Positions 45,986-54,204 of a stretch of DNA of 64,000 bases are shown here, one piece after another. Within the stretch, counting starts at the first letter, position 1. The number at the start of each line of letters is the position of its first letter. Origin of the DNA: CAXTPV01 sp964249405 (GTDB lineage Bacteria; Pseudomonadota; Alphaproteobacteria; Acetobacterales; Acetobacteraceae); the NCBI GenBank assembly GCA_964249405.1, contig CAXUBX010000002.1, forward strand, positions 6,326 through 70,325, given 5' to 3'. A program made the translations under genes and the position numbers. The notes under the pieces are model-generated. The model did not search any database. It saw only the letters and a program-made list of their open reading frames with translations, and had not been told where the DNA came from.

Positions 45986-46831
45986 ATGGAGACATCCATC
46001 CACGAGCCACGCGCGCTCGATCTTCCGGACGGAACGACGCTGATCGCGCTGCATGACGGCGTCTTCCGCGACGGGACCGAGGTCCTGGTCGACGGCGCCG
46101 GACCGGACGCGACCGAGGCGCTCCGGCGCGCCATGCCGGACGGGATCGTGCTCGACGTGAACGCCTTCGCGCTCCGCCGGGACGAGGGCGTCGTGCTGAT
46201 CGACGCCGGAACGGACGCGAGCTGGGGCCCTGATCTCGGCCATGCGGGCCATGCGCTGACGACCCACGGCATCGAGCCGGACGATGTCGTCGCGGTCCTG
46301 CTCACGCATCTTCATGGCGACCACGCACTCGGCCTGTTCGACGAGAGCGGCGCGATCCGTTATCGCCGGGCCGAGATCTGGTGCAGCCGCCTCGACCACG
46401 ACCTCTACGGCGATGCCGCGAAGCGCGAAGCGGCACCGGAGGAGATGCGGGACAGCTTCGATCTCGCGCGTCGCGTCTTCGACGCCGCCGGCGCGAAGCT
46501 GCAACTGTTCGATGCCGGCGAGGTCCTGCCGGGCATCGAGGCCGTGCCGTTGCCGGGCCACACGCCCGGCCATGCCGGGTTCCTGGTCGGCAGCCTGCTC
46601 CTGGTGACCGGCGACGTATTCCAGCTCGCGTCGGTCCAGGGCACGAACCCGTCGGCGAGCCTGTCGTTCGACGACGACCAGGTCGTGGCCGAGCGGACGC
46701 GGCGCGAATGCCTGGACAGGGCGTCCGCGCGAAGCCTGCTCGTCGCGGGATCGCACATGCCGTTCCCGGGGCTGGTCACCATCGAGGCGACCGCCGATGG
46801 CTATCGGTTCGAGCCGTTCGACCCGCGCTGA
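45986..46831 (+). CDS. MBL-fold metallo-hydrolase
   Basis: A 281-residue metallo-beta-lactamase-fold protein. The metal site HLHGDH is in LLTHLHGDHALGLF, with additional ligands in LPGHTPGHAGFLV and VTGDVFQ. The arrangement resembles the quorum-quenching lactonase/SdsA-like branch of MBL hydrolases, but no substrate can be assigned. It starts two bases after the ATPase stop, so the two are probably one transcript. A perfect palindrome follows its stop. Confidence 0.87.
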   Translation: METSIHEPRALDLPDGTTLIALHDGVFRDGTEVLVDGAGPDATEALRRAMPDGIVLDVNAFALRRDEGVVLIDAGTDASWGPDLGHAGHALTTHGIEPDDVVAVLLTHLHGDHALGLFDESGAIRYRRAEIWCSRLDHDLYGDAAKREAAPEEMRDSFDLARRVFDAAGAKLQLFDAGEVLPGIEAVPLPGHTPGHAGFLVGSLLLVTGDVFQLASVQGTNPSASLSFDDDQVVAERTRRECLDRASARSLLVAGSHMPFPGLVTIEATADGYRFEPFDPR

Positions 46832-46837
46832 CAAGTC

Positions 46838-46857
46838 GCCGAGGCATGCGCCTCGGC
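46838..46857 (+). terminator. Palindrome after the MBL gene, candidate terminator
   Basis: GCCGAGGC-ATGC-GCCTCGGC begins six bases after the MBL stop codon. The 8-base GC-rich stem with a 4-base loop would form a strong hairpin. A T-run is lacking, so termination is plausible but not certain. Confidence 0.5.
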
Positions 46858-47058
46858 CGATGCTTGCGCCTGCCGTCCCGCTGGCATGATGATGAGAGCA
46901 TGTCGCGCGCTTCCGCCACCATGCCGGTCATTCGTCTCGTCCGCTTCGGCGGGCCGGGGCGATCGCGCATGCGGTAGACGCACGAGCGACGACCCAGGGC
47001 CCCGCCGGAAACGGTCAGGGGTCGCGTCACGATCCTGGCCGTCCGGCTCAGAGCGAGA

Positions 47059-47571
47059 ATGGACGGTGTCATGCAGGACGGGATCACGATCAGGGCCTAC
47101 CGGCCCGAGGATGCGGACGGGATCAACGCGCTCGATACGCTTCCCTCCTACCGCGCAGGAACCCTGCGCCTGCCGCATCCCTCGATCGTTCGGACGCGCG
47201 AGCGGATGGAACGCTATGTCGCGACCGACGGCGTCCACCTGCTCGTCGCGGTCGCGGGGACGATCGTCGTCGGCTCGGCCTCGCTGGATCGAGGCCGCGA
47301 ACGTCGCGCCCATGCCGGGCAGATCGGGCTCGGCGTGCACGACTTGACCCGCCGCGGCATCGGCCGGGCATTGCTCGCGGAGCTGGTCGCGATCGCCGAC
47401 CGCTGGCTCGATCTCCGGCGGCTCGAACTGACGGTCTGGGCCGACAATGCGCCGGCGATCGCGCTCTACGAGCAGTTCGGCTTCGCGGTCGAGGGAAGGT
47501 TCGCGGACTACGCCTTCCGCGACGGCATCTACGTCGATGCGCTGGCGATGGCGCGTCGGCCGATCCGGTAG
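47059..47571 (+). CDS. GNAT family N-acetyltransferase
   Basis: A 170-residue GNAT protein. The acetyl-CoA-binding motif A is at about residues 95-107 (LGVHDLTRRGIGRALLAEL, with the RRGIGRA pyrophosphate loop), and the C-terminal block is LTVWADNAPAIALYEQFGFAVEGRFADYAFRDG. The pattern resembles L-amino acid or PhnO/YhhY-like acetyltransferases. The substrate is unknown. Its 3' end overlaps the convergent GNAT gene by 43 bases. A 227-base stretch upstream contains no other recognisable gene. Confidence 0.9.
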   Translation: MDGVMQDGITIRAYRPEDADGINALDTLPSYRAGTLRLPHPSIVRTRERMERYVATDGVHLLVAVAGTIVVGSASLDRGRERRAHAGQIGLGVHDLTRRGIGRALLAELVAIADRWLDLRRLELTVWADNAPAIALYEQFGFAVEGRFADYAFRDGIYVDALAMARRPIR

Positions 47572-48080
47572 AGCAGGCAGCGCCGCATCGGATGCCCGGC
47601 CGCGACGGCGGGGTGGTCGAAATCGCCCGTCTCGTCGTGAAGCATGCCGATCCTGGTCATCACCCGGCGGGATGGCGCGTTGCCCGGCACGGTGAAGGCG
47701 ACCACCTCGTCGAGGCCGAGCGGGCCGAAGGCATGGGCGAGCGAGGCACGCGCCGCCTCGGTGGCGAGGCCGCGTCCCCAGAACGCACGCGCCAGACGCC
47801 AGCCGATCTCGACCGCAGGCGTGAACGGCGCCTCGAACCCGACATGCTGCAGGCCGACGAACCCGACGAACGGTGCCTCGCCGGGCACCTCGGCCGCCCA
47901 GAAGCCGAAACCATGCTCGGCGACATGCGCCTGCAGGCGATCGAACGAGGCGTCGCTCTCGGCCCGGCTCAGCGTCGAGGGAAACCAGCGCCGGACCGCC
48001 GGGTCGGCGTTGAGCGCGGCGAAGGGCGCGCGGTCCTCCTCGCGCCAGGGCCGGAGGACCAGCCGCGCGGTCCGGATCAT
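47529..48080 (-). CDS. GNAT family N-acetyltransferase (RimJ/RimL-like)
   Basis: A 183-residue acetyltransferase. It starts with the RimJ-like block TARLVLRPWREEDRAPFAAL and has the motif A segment EIGWRLARAFWGRGLATEAARA, followed by NAPSRRVMTRIGM. This subgroup modifies ribosomal proteins, small molecules or antibiotics. It is convergent with the previous GNAT gene (43-base overlap). The ATG at 48080 overlaps a possible small upstream frame. Confidence 0.9.
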   Translation of the reverse strand: MIRTARLVLRPWREEDRAPFAALNADPAVRRWFPSTLSRAESDASFDRLQAHVAEHGFGFWAAEVPGEAPFVGFVGLQHVGFEAPFTPAVEIGWRLARAFWGRGLATEAARASLAHAFGPLGLDEVVAFTVPGNAPSRRVMTRIGMLHDETGDFDHPAVAAGHPMRRCLLYRIGRRAIASAST

Positions 48081-48220
48081 GCCGCCCGGTCGGGCAGGAG
48101 GAACGCGCCGCCCGCGATCGCCGGGGTCGACGGCGGAACGCCGAGCCCGGACGCGAGCGGGAGCGCCCCGGTCGGCACCGGCCCGCGGGTCATCGGCCTG
48201 CCGGCGAGCACGAGCGTCAA
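48077..48220 (-). CDS. Possible small ORF between serS and GNAT gene
   Basis: A 47-codon frame from TTG 48220 to TGA 48077, five bases after the serS stop and overlapping the GNAT start as ATGA. The predicted peptide is Pro/Ala/Gly-rich (ending GGAFLLPDRAA) and resembles nothing I recognise. It occupies the position where surE often follows serS, but it is not a surE remnant that I can recognise. Support is only spacing and overlap. Confidence 0.2.
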   Translation of the reverse strand: MTLVLAGRPMTRGPVPTGALPLASGLGVPPSTPAIAGGAFLLPDRAA

Positions 48221-48224
48221 GCGC

Positions 48225-49493
48225 TCACGGTCCGATCCGCTCGATCCCGCCCATGTAGGGGCGGAGAACCGCCGGGACGACGATGCTGCCGTCCGCCTCC
48301 TGCCCGTTCTCCATCACCGCGATCAGCGCCCGTCCGACCGCGACGCCCGATCCGTTCAGCGTGTGCACGAAGCCGACCGGACCGTCCGCCGGCCGGTAGC
48401 GCGCGTTCATCCGCCGCGCCTGGAACGCGCGCGTGTTCGAGCAGGACGAGATCTCGCGAAAGCAGCCCTGTCCGGGCAGCCAGACTTCGAGGTCGTAGGT
48501 TCGCGCCGCCTGGAAACCGGTGTCGCCGGCCGAAAGCAGCATGCGCCGGAACGGCAGCTCCAGCCGTTCGAGCACCGTCTCGGCGGCGCGCGTCATCCGC
48601 TCGTGCTCGTGCTCGCTCGTCTCCGGAGTGGTGACCGAGACCAGCTCGCACTTCACGAACTGGTGCTGGCGGAGCATCCCGCGGGTATCGCGTCCGGCCG
48701 CGCCCGCCTCGCTCCGGAAGCAGGGCGTCAGCGCGACGGTGCGGCGCGGCAGGCCACTCTCGGCCAGGATCTCGCCGGCGACGAGGTTGGTGAGCGCCAC
48801 CTCGGCGGTCGGGATCAGCCAACGTCCGTCGGTGGTCGCGAACGCCTCCTCGCCGAACTTCGGAAGCTGGCCGGTGCCGAACATGCAGGCCTCGTTGACC
48901 AACAACGGCACCGCGGTCTCGGTGTAGCCGTGCTCGGTCGTGTGGAGATCGAGCATGAACTGGCCGAGCGCACGCTCGAGCCGGGCAAGCGCGCCGCGGA
49001 GCACCACGAACCGAGAGCCCGCGATCCGGGCCGCGTCCTCGAAGCTCATCAGGCCGGACGCCTCGCCGAGCTGCCAATGCTCCTTCGGCGGAAAGGCGAA
49101 GTTCCGCCGCACGCCGCGTTCGTGGATAACGACGTTGGCGCTCTCGTCCGGCCCGTCCGGCACCGCGTCGTCGAGGGTGTTCGGCAGGATGGCGAGCCGA
49201 TCGCGGAGCGTGCGGTCGAGCGCGTCGGCCTCGCGCGCGAGACGCTCCAGTTCGGCCCGGATCGATCCCGATTCCGCTTCGAGGCCGGCGGTCTCGACCC
49301 CCTGCCGCCGCCCCTGCCCCACCGCCTTCGAGAGCGCATTCCGACGCGCCTGGAGGGCCTGCGATGCGGTCAGCATCTCGCGACGCGCCGCGTCGAGGCG
49401 GGCGAGTTCGTCCGCCACCGGCGGCATCGCGCGCCGCTCCAGGGCGGCGTCGAAGGCACCGGGATCGGCGCGAAGATCACGGATATCGAGCAT
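48225..49493 (-). CDS. serS: Seryl-tRNA synthetase
   Basis: A 422-residue class II synthetase charging tRNA-Ser. An N-terminal antiparallel coiled-coil arm (about 28-105) is followed by the catalytic core. Motif 2 is PCFRSEAGAAGRDTRGMLRQHQFVKCEL and motif 3 is GSGVAVGRALIAVMEN. The gene follows tatC by 19 bases. The usual surE and pcm neighbours are missing downstream. Confidence 0.96.
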   Translation of the reverse strand: MLDIRDLRADPGAFDAALERRAMPPVADELARLDAARREMLTASQALQARRNALSKAVGQGRRQGVETAGLEAESGSIRAELERLAREADALDRTLRDRLAILPNTLDDAVPDGPDESANVVIHERGVRRNFAFPPKEHWQLGEASGLMSFEDAARIAGSRFVVLRGALARLERALGQFMLDLHTTEHGYTETAVPLLVNEACMFGTGQLPKFGEEAFATTDGRWLIPTAEVALTNLVAGEILAESGLPRRTVALTPCFRSEAGAAGRDTRGMLRQHQFVKCELVSVTTPETSEHEHERMTRAAETVLERLELPFRRMLLSAGDTGFQAARTYDLEVWLPGQGCFREISSCSNTRAFQARRMNARYRPADGPVGFVHTLNGSGVAVGRALIAVMENGQEADGSIVVPAVLRPYMGGIERIGP

Positions 49494-49512
49494 CGGCGTT
49501 CCGGGACTTCTC

Positions 49513-50313
49513 TCAAGCCGGGTCCGGCTTCGGCTCCACCAGAGCGGCGGAGAAGATCGAGATCTCGTAGAGCACGATCAGCGGCAGGGCGAGACCGGTC
49601 TGGGTGATGACGTCGGGCGGCGTCAGGACCGCCGCCACCACGAACGTGCCGACATAGGCGTAGCGACGGTATTTCTTGAGCCCCGCCGAGGTGACGATGC
49701 CGACCTTGGCCAGCAGCGTGAGGGCCACCGGGAGCTGGAAGGCGATGCCGAACGCCATGATCAGCTTCATGACGAGGGCGAGGTACTCACTGACCTTCGC
49801 CTGGAGCTGGATCTGCAGCCCGTCCGCCCCGGTCGTGGTCTGGAACGACAGGAAGAACCGCCAGGCGAAGGGAAACACGAAATAGTAGGCGAGCGCCGCG
49901 CCGCCGAAGAACAGCACCGGGGCCGCGATCAGGAACGGCAGCACCGCCCGCTTCTCGCTCCGGTAGAGGCCGGGCGCCATGAACAGGTAGCCCTGCGTCG
50001 CGATCACCGGGAACGAGAGGAAGGCCGCGCCGAAGAAGGCGACCTTCACGTAGGTGAAGAACGCCTCGTAGAGCGCCGTGTAGATCAGGTGCGGCTGCTC
50101 GCCCCGGTGACGCATGATGTGCGCGAGCGGCTGGGCGAGGAACAGGTAGATCTGCGACGAGAAGTGGTAGCAGACGAAGAACGCCAGCGCGAAGGCGATC
50201 GCGCTTCGGATCAGGCGGCGTCGCAGCTCGATGAGATGATCGAGCAGCGGCATCGGCGTGTCGTCGATCGGATCGACGGGACCATCCGCACCCGGGGTGT
50301 CTCGCGGAGACAA
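49513..50313 (-). CDS. tatC: Sec-independent translocase protein TatC
   Basis: A 266-residue, six-helix membrane protein, the receptor for twin-arginine signal peptides. The N-terminal block PLLDHLIELRRRL and the conserved segment between helices 2 and 3 (PVIATQGYLFMAPGLYRSEKR) are present. The TTG at 50313 lies three bases after the tatB stop; ATG at 50253 is an alternative starting just before PLLDHL. tatA is not in this cluster. Confidence 0.96.
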   Translation of the reverse strand: MSPRDTPGADGPVDPIDDTPMPLLDHLIELRRRLIRSAIAFALAFFVCYHFSSQIYLFLAQPLAHIMRHRGEQPHLIYTALYEAFFTYVKVAFFGAAFLSFPVIATQGYLFMAPGLYRSEKRAVLPFLIAAPVLFFGGAALAYYFVFPFAWRFFLSFQTTTGADGLQIQLQAKVSEYLALVMKLIMAFGIAFQLPVALTLLAKVGIVTSAGLKKYRRYAYVGTFVVAAVLTPPDVITQTGLALPLIVLYEISIFSAALVEPKPDPA

Positions 50314-50316
50314 GGC

Positions 50317-50916
50317 TCAGCCCGCGTCGGGGCCGGGACCTGGGTCGGAACCGGACCCGGGATCGGGACGGCCCTCGCTTCCCGGCTCCCGAGCGGCGGG
50401 CGGGATGAAGGCGGGAGGCGGCGCGAAGATCCGCCCCGCGGCCGCCGGTGGTGATGGTTCGGCCGAGCCGGGTGGCACGAACGACGGGGCCTGCCGGTCG
50501 ACGGCAGCCGCGGCCGGGGTGGCACCCGTCATGACGGGATCGGGCGCGGCCTGGCCGGGCCGGCCGAGGCCGGTTGCGAGAGTGCCGCCACCGCGCGTCT
50601 TCAGGCCGAGGATGTCGTCCTTGGGAAGCGGGTTCTCGCTCATCGTCCGGCGCATCGAGCCGTCGCGATCGATCGCGCGGAACATCTTGTCGCGGAGCCC
50701 GCCGCCTCGGAGATCGCGGAACGTGTCGTGCGCCTCCTTGAGGTCGGCCTCCCGCAGCATCTCGTCGACATGGCCCTGCAGGTCGCCGGCCATCCGCCGC
50801 ATCTTCTTGATGACGTCGGTCACCGCGCGGATCGCGACGGGGAGGTCCTTCGGTCCGATGAGCACCAGGGCCACGACACCGATCAGCGCGATCTCGGACC
50901 AGCCAAAGTCGAACAT
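50317..50916 (-). CDS. tatB: Sec-independent translocase protein TatB
   Basis: A 199-residue TatB. A membrane helix at 1-20 (MFDFGWSEIALIGVVALVLI) is followed by the GPKDLP hinge, an amphipathic helix with RRMAGDLQGHVDEMLREADL and a long Pro/Ala/Gly-rich tail. The length and RMAGD-type segment indicate TatB rather than TatA. It begins 16 bases after scpB. The usual tatA between scpB and tatB is missing. Confidence 0.93.
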   Translation of the reverse strand: MFDFGWSEIALIGVVALVLIGPKDLPVAIRAVTDVIKKMRRMAGDLQGHVDEMLREADLKEAHDTFRDLRGGGLRDKMFRAIDRDGSMRRTMSENPLPKDDILGLKTRGGGTLATGLGRPGQAAPDPVMTGATPAAAAVDRQAPSFVPPGSAEPSPPAAAGRIFAPPPAFIPPAAREPGSEGRPDPGSGSDPGPGPDAG

Positions 50917-50932
50917 GACGAGAGACGATCTT

Positions 50933-51553
50933 TCAAACCACGGCGGCGCCGGAACCCCGCCCCTGGTCTAGCACGACGTCGTCCGCCTCGGAAACGGAGG
51001 GTGGCTCGGCCAGGATTTCGCGGCGCGGGGGCAGGTCGGCCCGGCCCGACAGGCCGAACCGGGCGAGGAAGTCCGCCGTGATGTCCCAGAGGCCCGGGCG
51101 CCCGGGCACCTCGCGATGACCGGCCGGCCGGACCAGTCCCTCGCCGAGCAGCAGTTCGAGGGTGGCCTGGGCAAGCGTGACCCCGCGCCGGTCCTCGATT
51201 TCCGCCCGCGTGCACGGGCCGTCCCAGGCGATGATCGCGAGTGTCTCCATGGCGGCCCGCGGCAGGCGGCGAGGCTTCTCGACCACGCGCGCGAGCACCG
51301 GCGCGAGGTCGGACGCGGTACGGAACTGCCAGCCGCCGGCGACCGCGACCAGCTCGACGCCCCGGCCTGCCATCCGCCCGGCCAGGGTCGTGAAGATCGC
51401 GTCCGCGTCCGGGGCGTCGTCGTCGAGGAGGGACGCGAGACGGCGTGACGGGACCGGATCGGGCGACGCGAACACGAGCGCCTCGGCCAGGCGCAGCGCG
51501 CGTTCCATCGCGGCGTCGTCACCTTCGGTGGTCCGGGCGGCGACGTTGGTCAT
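50933..51553 (-). CDS. scpB: Segregation and condensation protein B
   Basis: A 206-residue ScpB with two winged-helix domains. Landmarks are ALRLAEALVFASPDPVPSRRLASLL, the FRTASDLAPVL region, RLPRAAMETLAIIAWDGPCTRAEIE and YHITADFLARFGL-like WDITADFLARFGL. It works with ScpA and SMC in chromosome condensation. The start overlaps the scpA stop (ATGA). Confidence 0.93.
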   Translation of the reverse strand: MTNVAARTTEGDDAAMERALRLAEALVFASPDPVPSRRLASLLDDDAPDADAIFTTLAGRMAGRGVELVAVAGGWQFRTASDLAPVLARVVEKPRRLPRAAMETLAIIAWDGPCTRAEIEDRRGVTLAQATLELLLGEGLVRPAGHREVPGRPGLWDITADFLARFGLSGRADLPPRREILAEPPSVSEADDVVLDQGRGSGAAVV

Positions 51554-52335
51554 GCGGTCGCGATCCGCCGGACCAGGACCGGGGCGAAGGCTTCATCCTG
51601 GCGGAGCTCGCACGAGCCGCGCCTCGCGTATTCGAGCGCGGCGAGCAGCGAGCTCGCGAGCGAGGCGGCGCGTTCGAGTGGACCCCCGCCCGGTTCCACG
51701 CCCAGCACCGTCGCGAGATCGGTCCAGGAAGGCGAGAAGCCGAGCATGCGTTCCAGCCGGTCGAGCGCGTCCGCGACGGTGCGGAACGCGTGCCGCACCG
51801 GCGTGAACGAGCGTTTCGAGCCGGCCCGTCGGGCGGCCGACAGGTAGGCGGTGACGAGCGATGACAGGTCGAGCCTGAGCCTCGACCGGTCGATCACCGT
51901 GAGGTCTTCGGCGGCGCCGCGCCGGAACACGTCGCGGCCGAGGACCGGGCGCCGGTCGAGCCAGTGCGCGAGCGCGCGGATGCGTTCGAGATCGGCGAGC
52001 CGTTCCGCGAGGCGGGAGGCGTCCGCCTCCTCCGCATCGCCCTTCTCGTCGGCGGGCAGCAGAAGCCGGGATTTCAGCCAGGCGAGCCAGGCCGCCATCA
52101 CCAGCCAGTCGGCCGCGAGCTCAAGCCGGATCTCGCGAGCACCTTCGATCACCGCCAGATACTGCTCGGCCAGCGTCAGGATCGATATCCGTGCGAGATC
52201 GATCCGCTGCGCGCGGGCGAGCTCGAGCAGCAGGTCGAGCGGTCCCTCGTACCCGTCGAGCCGAAGCAGCAGCCGGTCCGGGCCGGCCGGCGCGGACGCG
52301 GGGCGCCGCGACGGCTGCGGCGGGAGCGCGTTCAC
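51550..52335 (-). CDS. scpA: Segregation and condensation protein A
   Basis: A 261-residue kleisin subunit bridging SMC and ScpB. The N-terminal block LRLDGYEGPLDLLLELARAQRIDL and the mid-domain SRLLLPADE are typical. The C-terminal winged helix (about 180-255) is present. A GTG at 52335 overlaps the nagZ stop (GTGA), and its own stop overlaps scpB, giving a tightly coupled nagZ-scpA-scpB unit. Confidence 0.93.
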   Translation of the reverse strand: MNALPPQPSRRPASAPAGPDRLLLRLDGYEGPLDLLLELARAQRIDLARISILTLAEQYLAVIEGAREIRLELAADWLVMAAWLAWLKSRLLLPADEKGDAEEADASRLAERLADLERIRALAHWLDRRPVLGRDVFRRGAAEDLTVIDRSRLRLDLSSLVTAYLSAARRAGSKRSFTPVRHAFRTVADALDRLERMLGFSPSWTDLATVLGVEPGGGPLERAASLASSLLAALEYARRGSCELRQDEAFAPVLVRRIATA

Positions 52336-53333
52336 GCGAGCAGCGCCGCGCGCTCTGTCGCGAGCGCCTCGCGATCGAGCGGGAGACGCCGGGCGAAGGC
52401 GGCGGCGGCCGCGGCGGCGAGCCTCGCCCGGGTCGGCGCGCCCGGCGGCGGCACCGCCGCGAGCACCGCCCGGCTGTCCTCGATGCTGCCGCTGCAGTGG
52501 AGGACCACGTCGCAGCCGGCCTCGATCGAGAGGCGGGCCCGCTCGCCGGGTTCGCCGTCGAGTGCCCCCATCGCGAGGTCGTCCGACACCAGCACGCCGC
52601 GGAACCCGATCGCGCCGCGGATCACCTGCTCCACGACGCGCGCCGACAGCGTCGCGGGATGCGCGGGATCGTCGGCGCGATACCGGACATGGGCGGTCAT
52701 CATCCAGCCGAGCCGGGGTGCCAGGGCGCGGAAAGGCGCGAGATCCGCCTCGTCGACCGCGTCGAGCTCCGGCAACGCCCGGTGGCTGTCGAGCATCGCC
52801 CGGCCATGCCCGGGCACGTGCTTGCCGATCGGCTGGCAGCCGCAGGCGAGCAGCCCGTCGGCGAAGGCGGCGCCGAGCGTCGCGATCACCCGCGGATCGG
52901 CGGCGAAGGCACGATCCCCGATCACCGCGTCGGCGCCCGCGACGAGACGGTCGAGCACCGGGGCGGCGACCAGGTCGCAACCCGCGGCACGGCCGTCGAG
53001 CCCGATCAGCGCGCCGGTGAGGAACGCGGCGCGCTCGGCGGCCCCGGCGTTCCGCGCATGCAGCGTCCCGAGCGATGCCGCCGGCGGGTGGGACAGGAAG
53101 CGTGGCGGCACCAGCCGGGCGACGCGGCCGCCTTCCTGGTCGACCATCACCAGCGCGCCGGGCCCGAGCACGCTCCGGATCGCCGCGGCGAGCGGTGCCG
53201 GCGTGCCGCCCGGCGGCACGTTGCGACGGAACAGCGCGACCCCGAGCGGCGGCATCGCGCGGAACAGCGCGATCTCATCCGCGGTCAGCGCCTCGCCCGA
53301 GAGTCCGACGATGGCGGCACGCGGCCCGTCCAT
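52332..53333 (-). CDS. nagZ: Beta-N-acetylhexosaminidase
   Basis: A 333-residue glycoside hydrolase family 3 enzyme that removes N-acetylglucosamine from peptidoglycan turnover products in the cytoplasm. The signature KHVPGHG (family KHFPGHG) with the catalytic His, MVDQEGGRVARL, and the nucleophile Asp in VSDDLAMGAL are present. It lies in the conserved argS-SPOR-nagZ-scpA order. Confidence 0.94.
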   Translation of the reverse strand: MDGPRAAIVGLSGEALTADEIALFRAMPPLGVALFRRNVPPGGTPAPLAAAIRSVLGPGALVMVDQEGGRVARLVPPRFLSHPPAASLGTLHARNAGAAERAAFLTGALIGLDGRAAGCDLVAAPVLDRLVAGADAVIGDRAFAADPRVIATLGAAFADGLLACGCQPIGKHVPGHGRAMLDSHRALPELDAVDEADLAPFRALAPRLGWMMTAHVRYRADDPAHPATLSARVVEQVIRGAIGFRGVLVSDDLAMGALDGEPGERARLSIEAGCDVVLHCSGSIEDSRAVLAAVPPPGAPTRARLAAAAAAAFARRLPLDREALATERAALLA

Positions 53334-53396
53334 CAGCCCCGGTGTCCCCCCGGCCCGTGTTCCGTCAGCTCACGTCGCATCAGGCCGGGGTCTCCG

Positions 53397-54203
53397 TCAG
53401 AACGTCGCGACGTTGCAGGCGCCGCCGATCGCGTGGACATGCGTGCAGAACGACGTCGCGTCCGCAACCGAGGCGAAACCTCCGGTCCGGATGCGCCAGA
53501 GCGTGCGGCCCTGGTGGTCGACCGGCATCACCACGAGCGCGCGCACGCCGAACAGGGTCGGGTCGCGCGCCGCCAGGCGCTGCCACTCCGCATGCGCGTG
53601 CGCCTCGGAATCAAGCGCGCCGAGCTGCACGGTGACGCGGCCGCCGACCGGCGGGGTCGAGACCGGCGGGGAGACCGGTGGGGGCGCGAGCGACACCGGC
53701 TTCGGCGCGGCGGCGGATGCCGTCGCCGGAGAAGACGCGGAGGATGAGGACGCGGAGGACAAGGAGGGGGGCGCGGGCAGGATCGGCGCCGGCGGCGGCG
53801 CCGTGCCCGCAGTGGGGGGTAACGCGGTCGTCGCGGCCCGGGGCGGCGGTGGCGGCGGCAGGGCGGCCTGCCGGGCGCGGGCGAGCTCGGCCGCGAGCGC
53901 CTGCGGATCGGCCTTCTCCGGACCGGGCGCCAGGACCTCGGCGCCGTTGGCGTCGGTGGACGGCGGGGGTTCCGCGCCGAGCACCTGCAGGCCGCCGGGG
54001 TTTGCCGGCCTGACCTTCATCGGCCCCGGCGGCGGCGCGATCACGGGAATGCCGCCGGCGGCGCGGTCATGCCTGACGAGCGAGTAACCGCCCACCAAGG
54101 CCACCAGGACCGCGCCCATGCACCCCGCGATGAGCGCGAGACGGCGCGTCGTCGGGTCCATTCCCGTCTGCCGAGCCGGGCGATAGACCGGTCGCTCGGC
54201 CAT
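53397..54203 (-). CDS. SPOR domain membrane protein
   Basis: A 268-residue bitopic protein. A short cytoplasmic N-terminus is followed by a membrane helix at about 23-43, a ~140-residue Pro/Ala/Ser-rich periplasmic linker and a C-terminal SPOR domain (about 190-268: VTVQLGALDSEAHAHAEWQRL, RTLWRIRTGGFASVADA). SPOR domains bind denuded glycan strands at the division septum. It starts one base after the argS stop and precedes nagZ, as in many alphaproteobacteria. Confidence 0.9.
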   Translation of the reverse strand: MAERPVYRPARQTGMDPTTRRLALIAGCMGAVLVALVGGYSLVRHDRAAGGIPVIAPPPGPMKVRPANPGGLQVLGAEPPPSTDANGAEVLAPGPEKADPQALAAELARARQAALPPPPPPRAATTALPPTAGTAPPPAPILPAPPSLSSASSSSASSPATASAAAPKPVSLAPPPVSPPVSTPPVGGRVTVQLGALDSEAHAHAEWQRLAARDPTLFGVRALVVMPVDHQGRTLWRIRTGGFASVADATSFCTHVHAIGGACNVATF

Positions 54204-54204
54204 C

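Noticed and set aside
48077..48220. Remnant of surE after serS
   Set aside because: The short frame shows no similarity to SurE motifs; kept only as a low-confidence small ORF.
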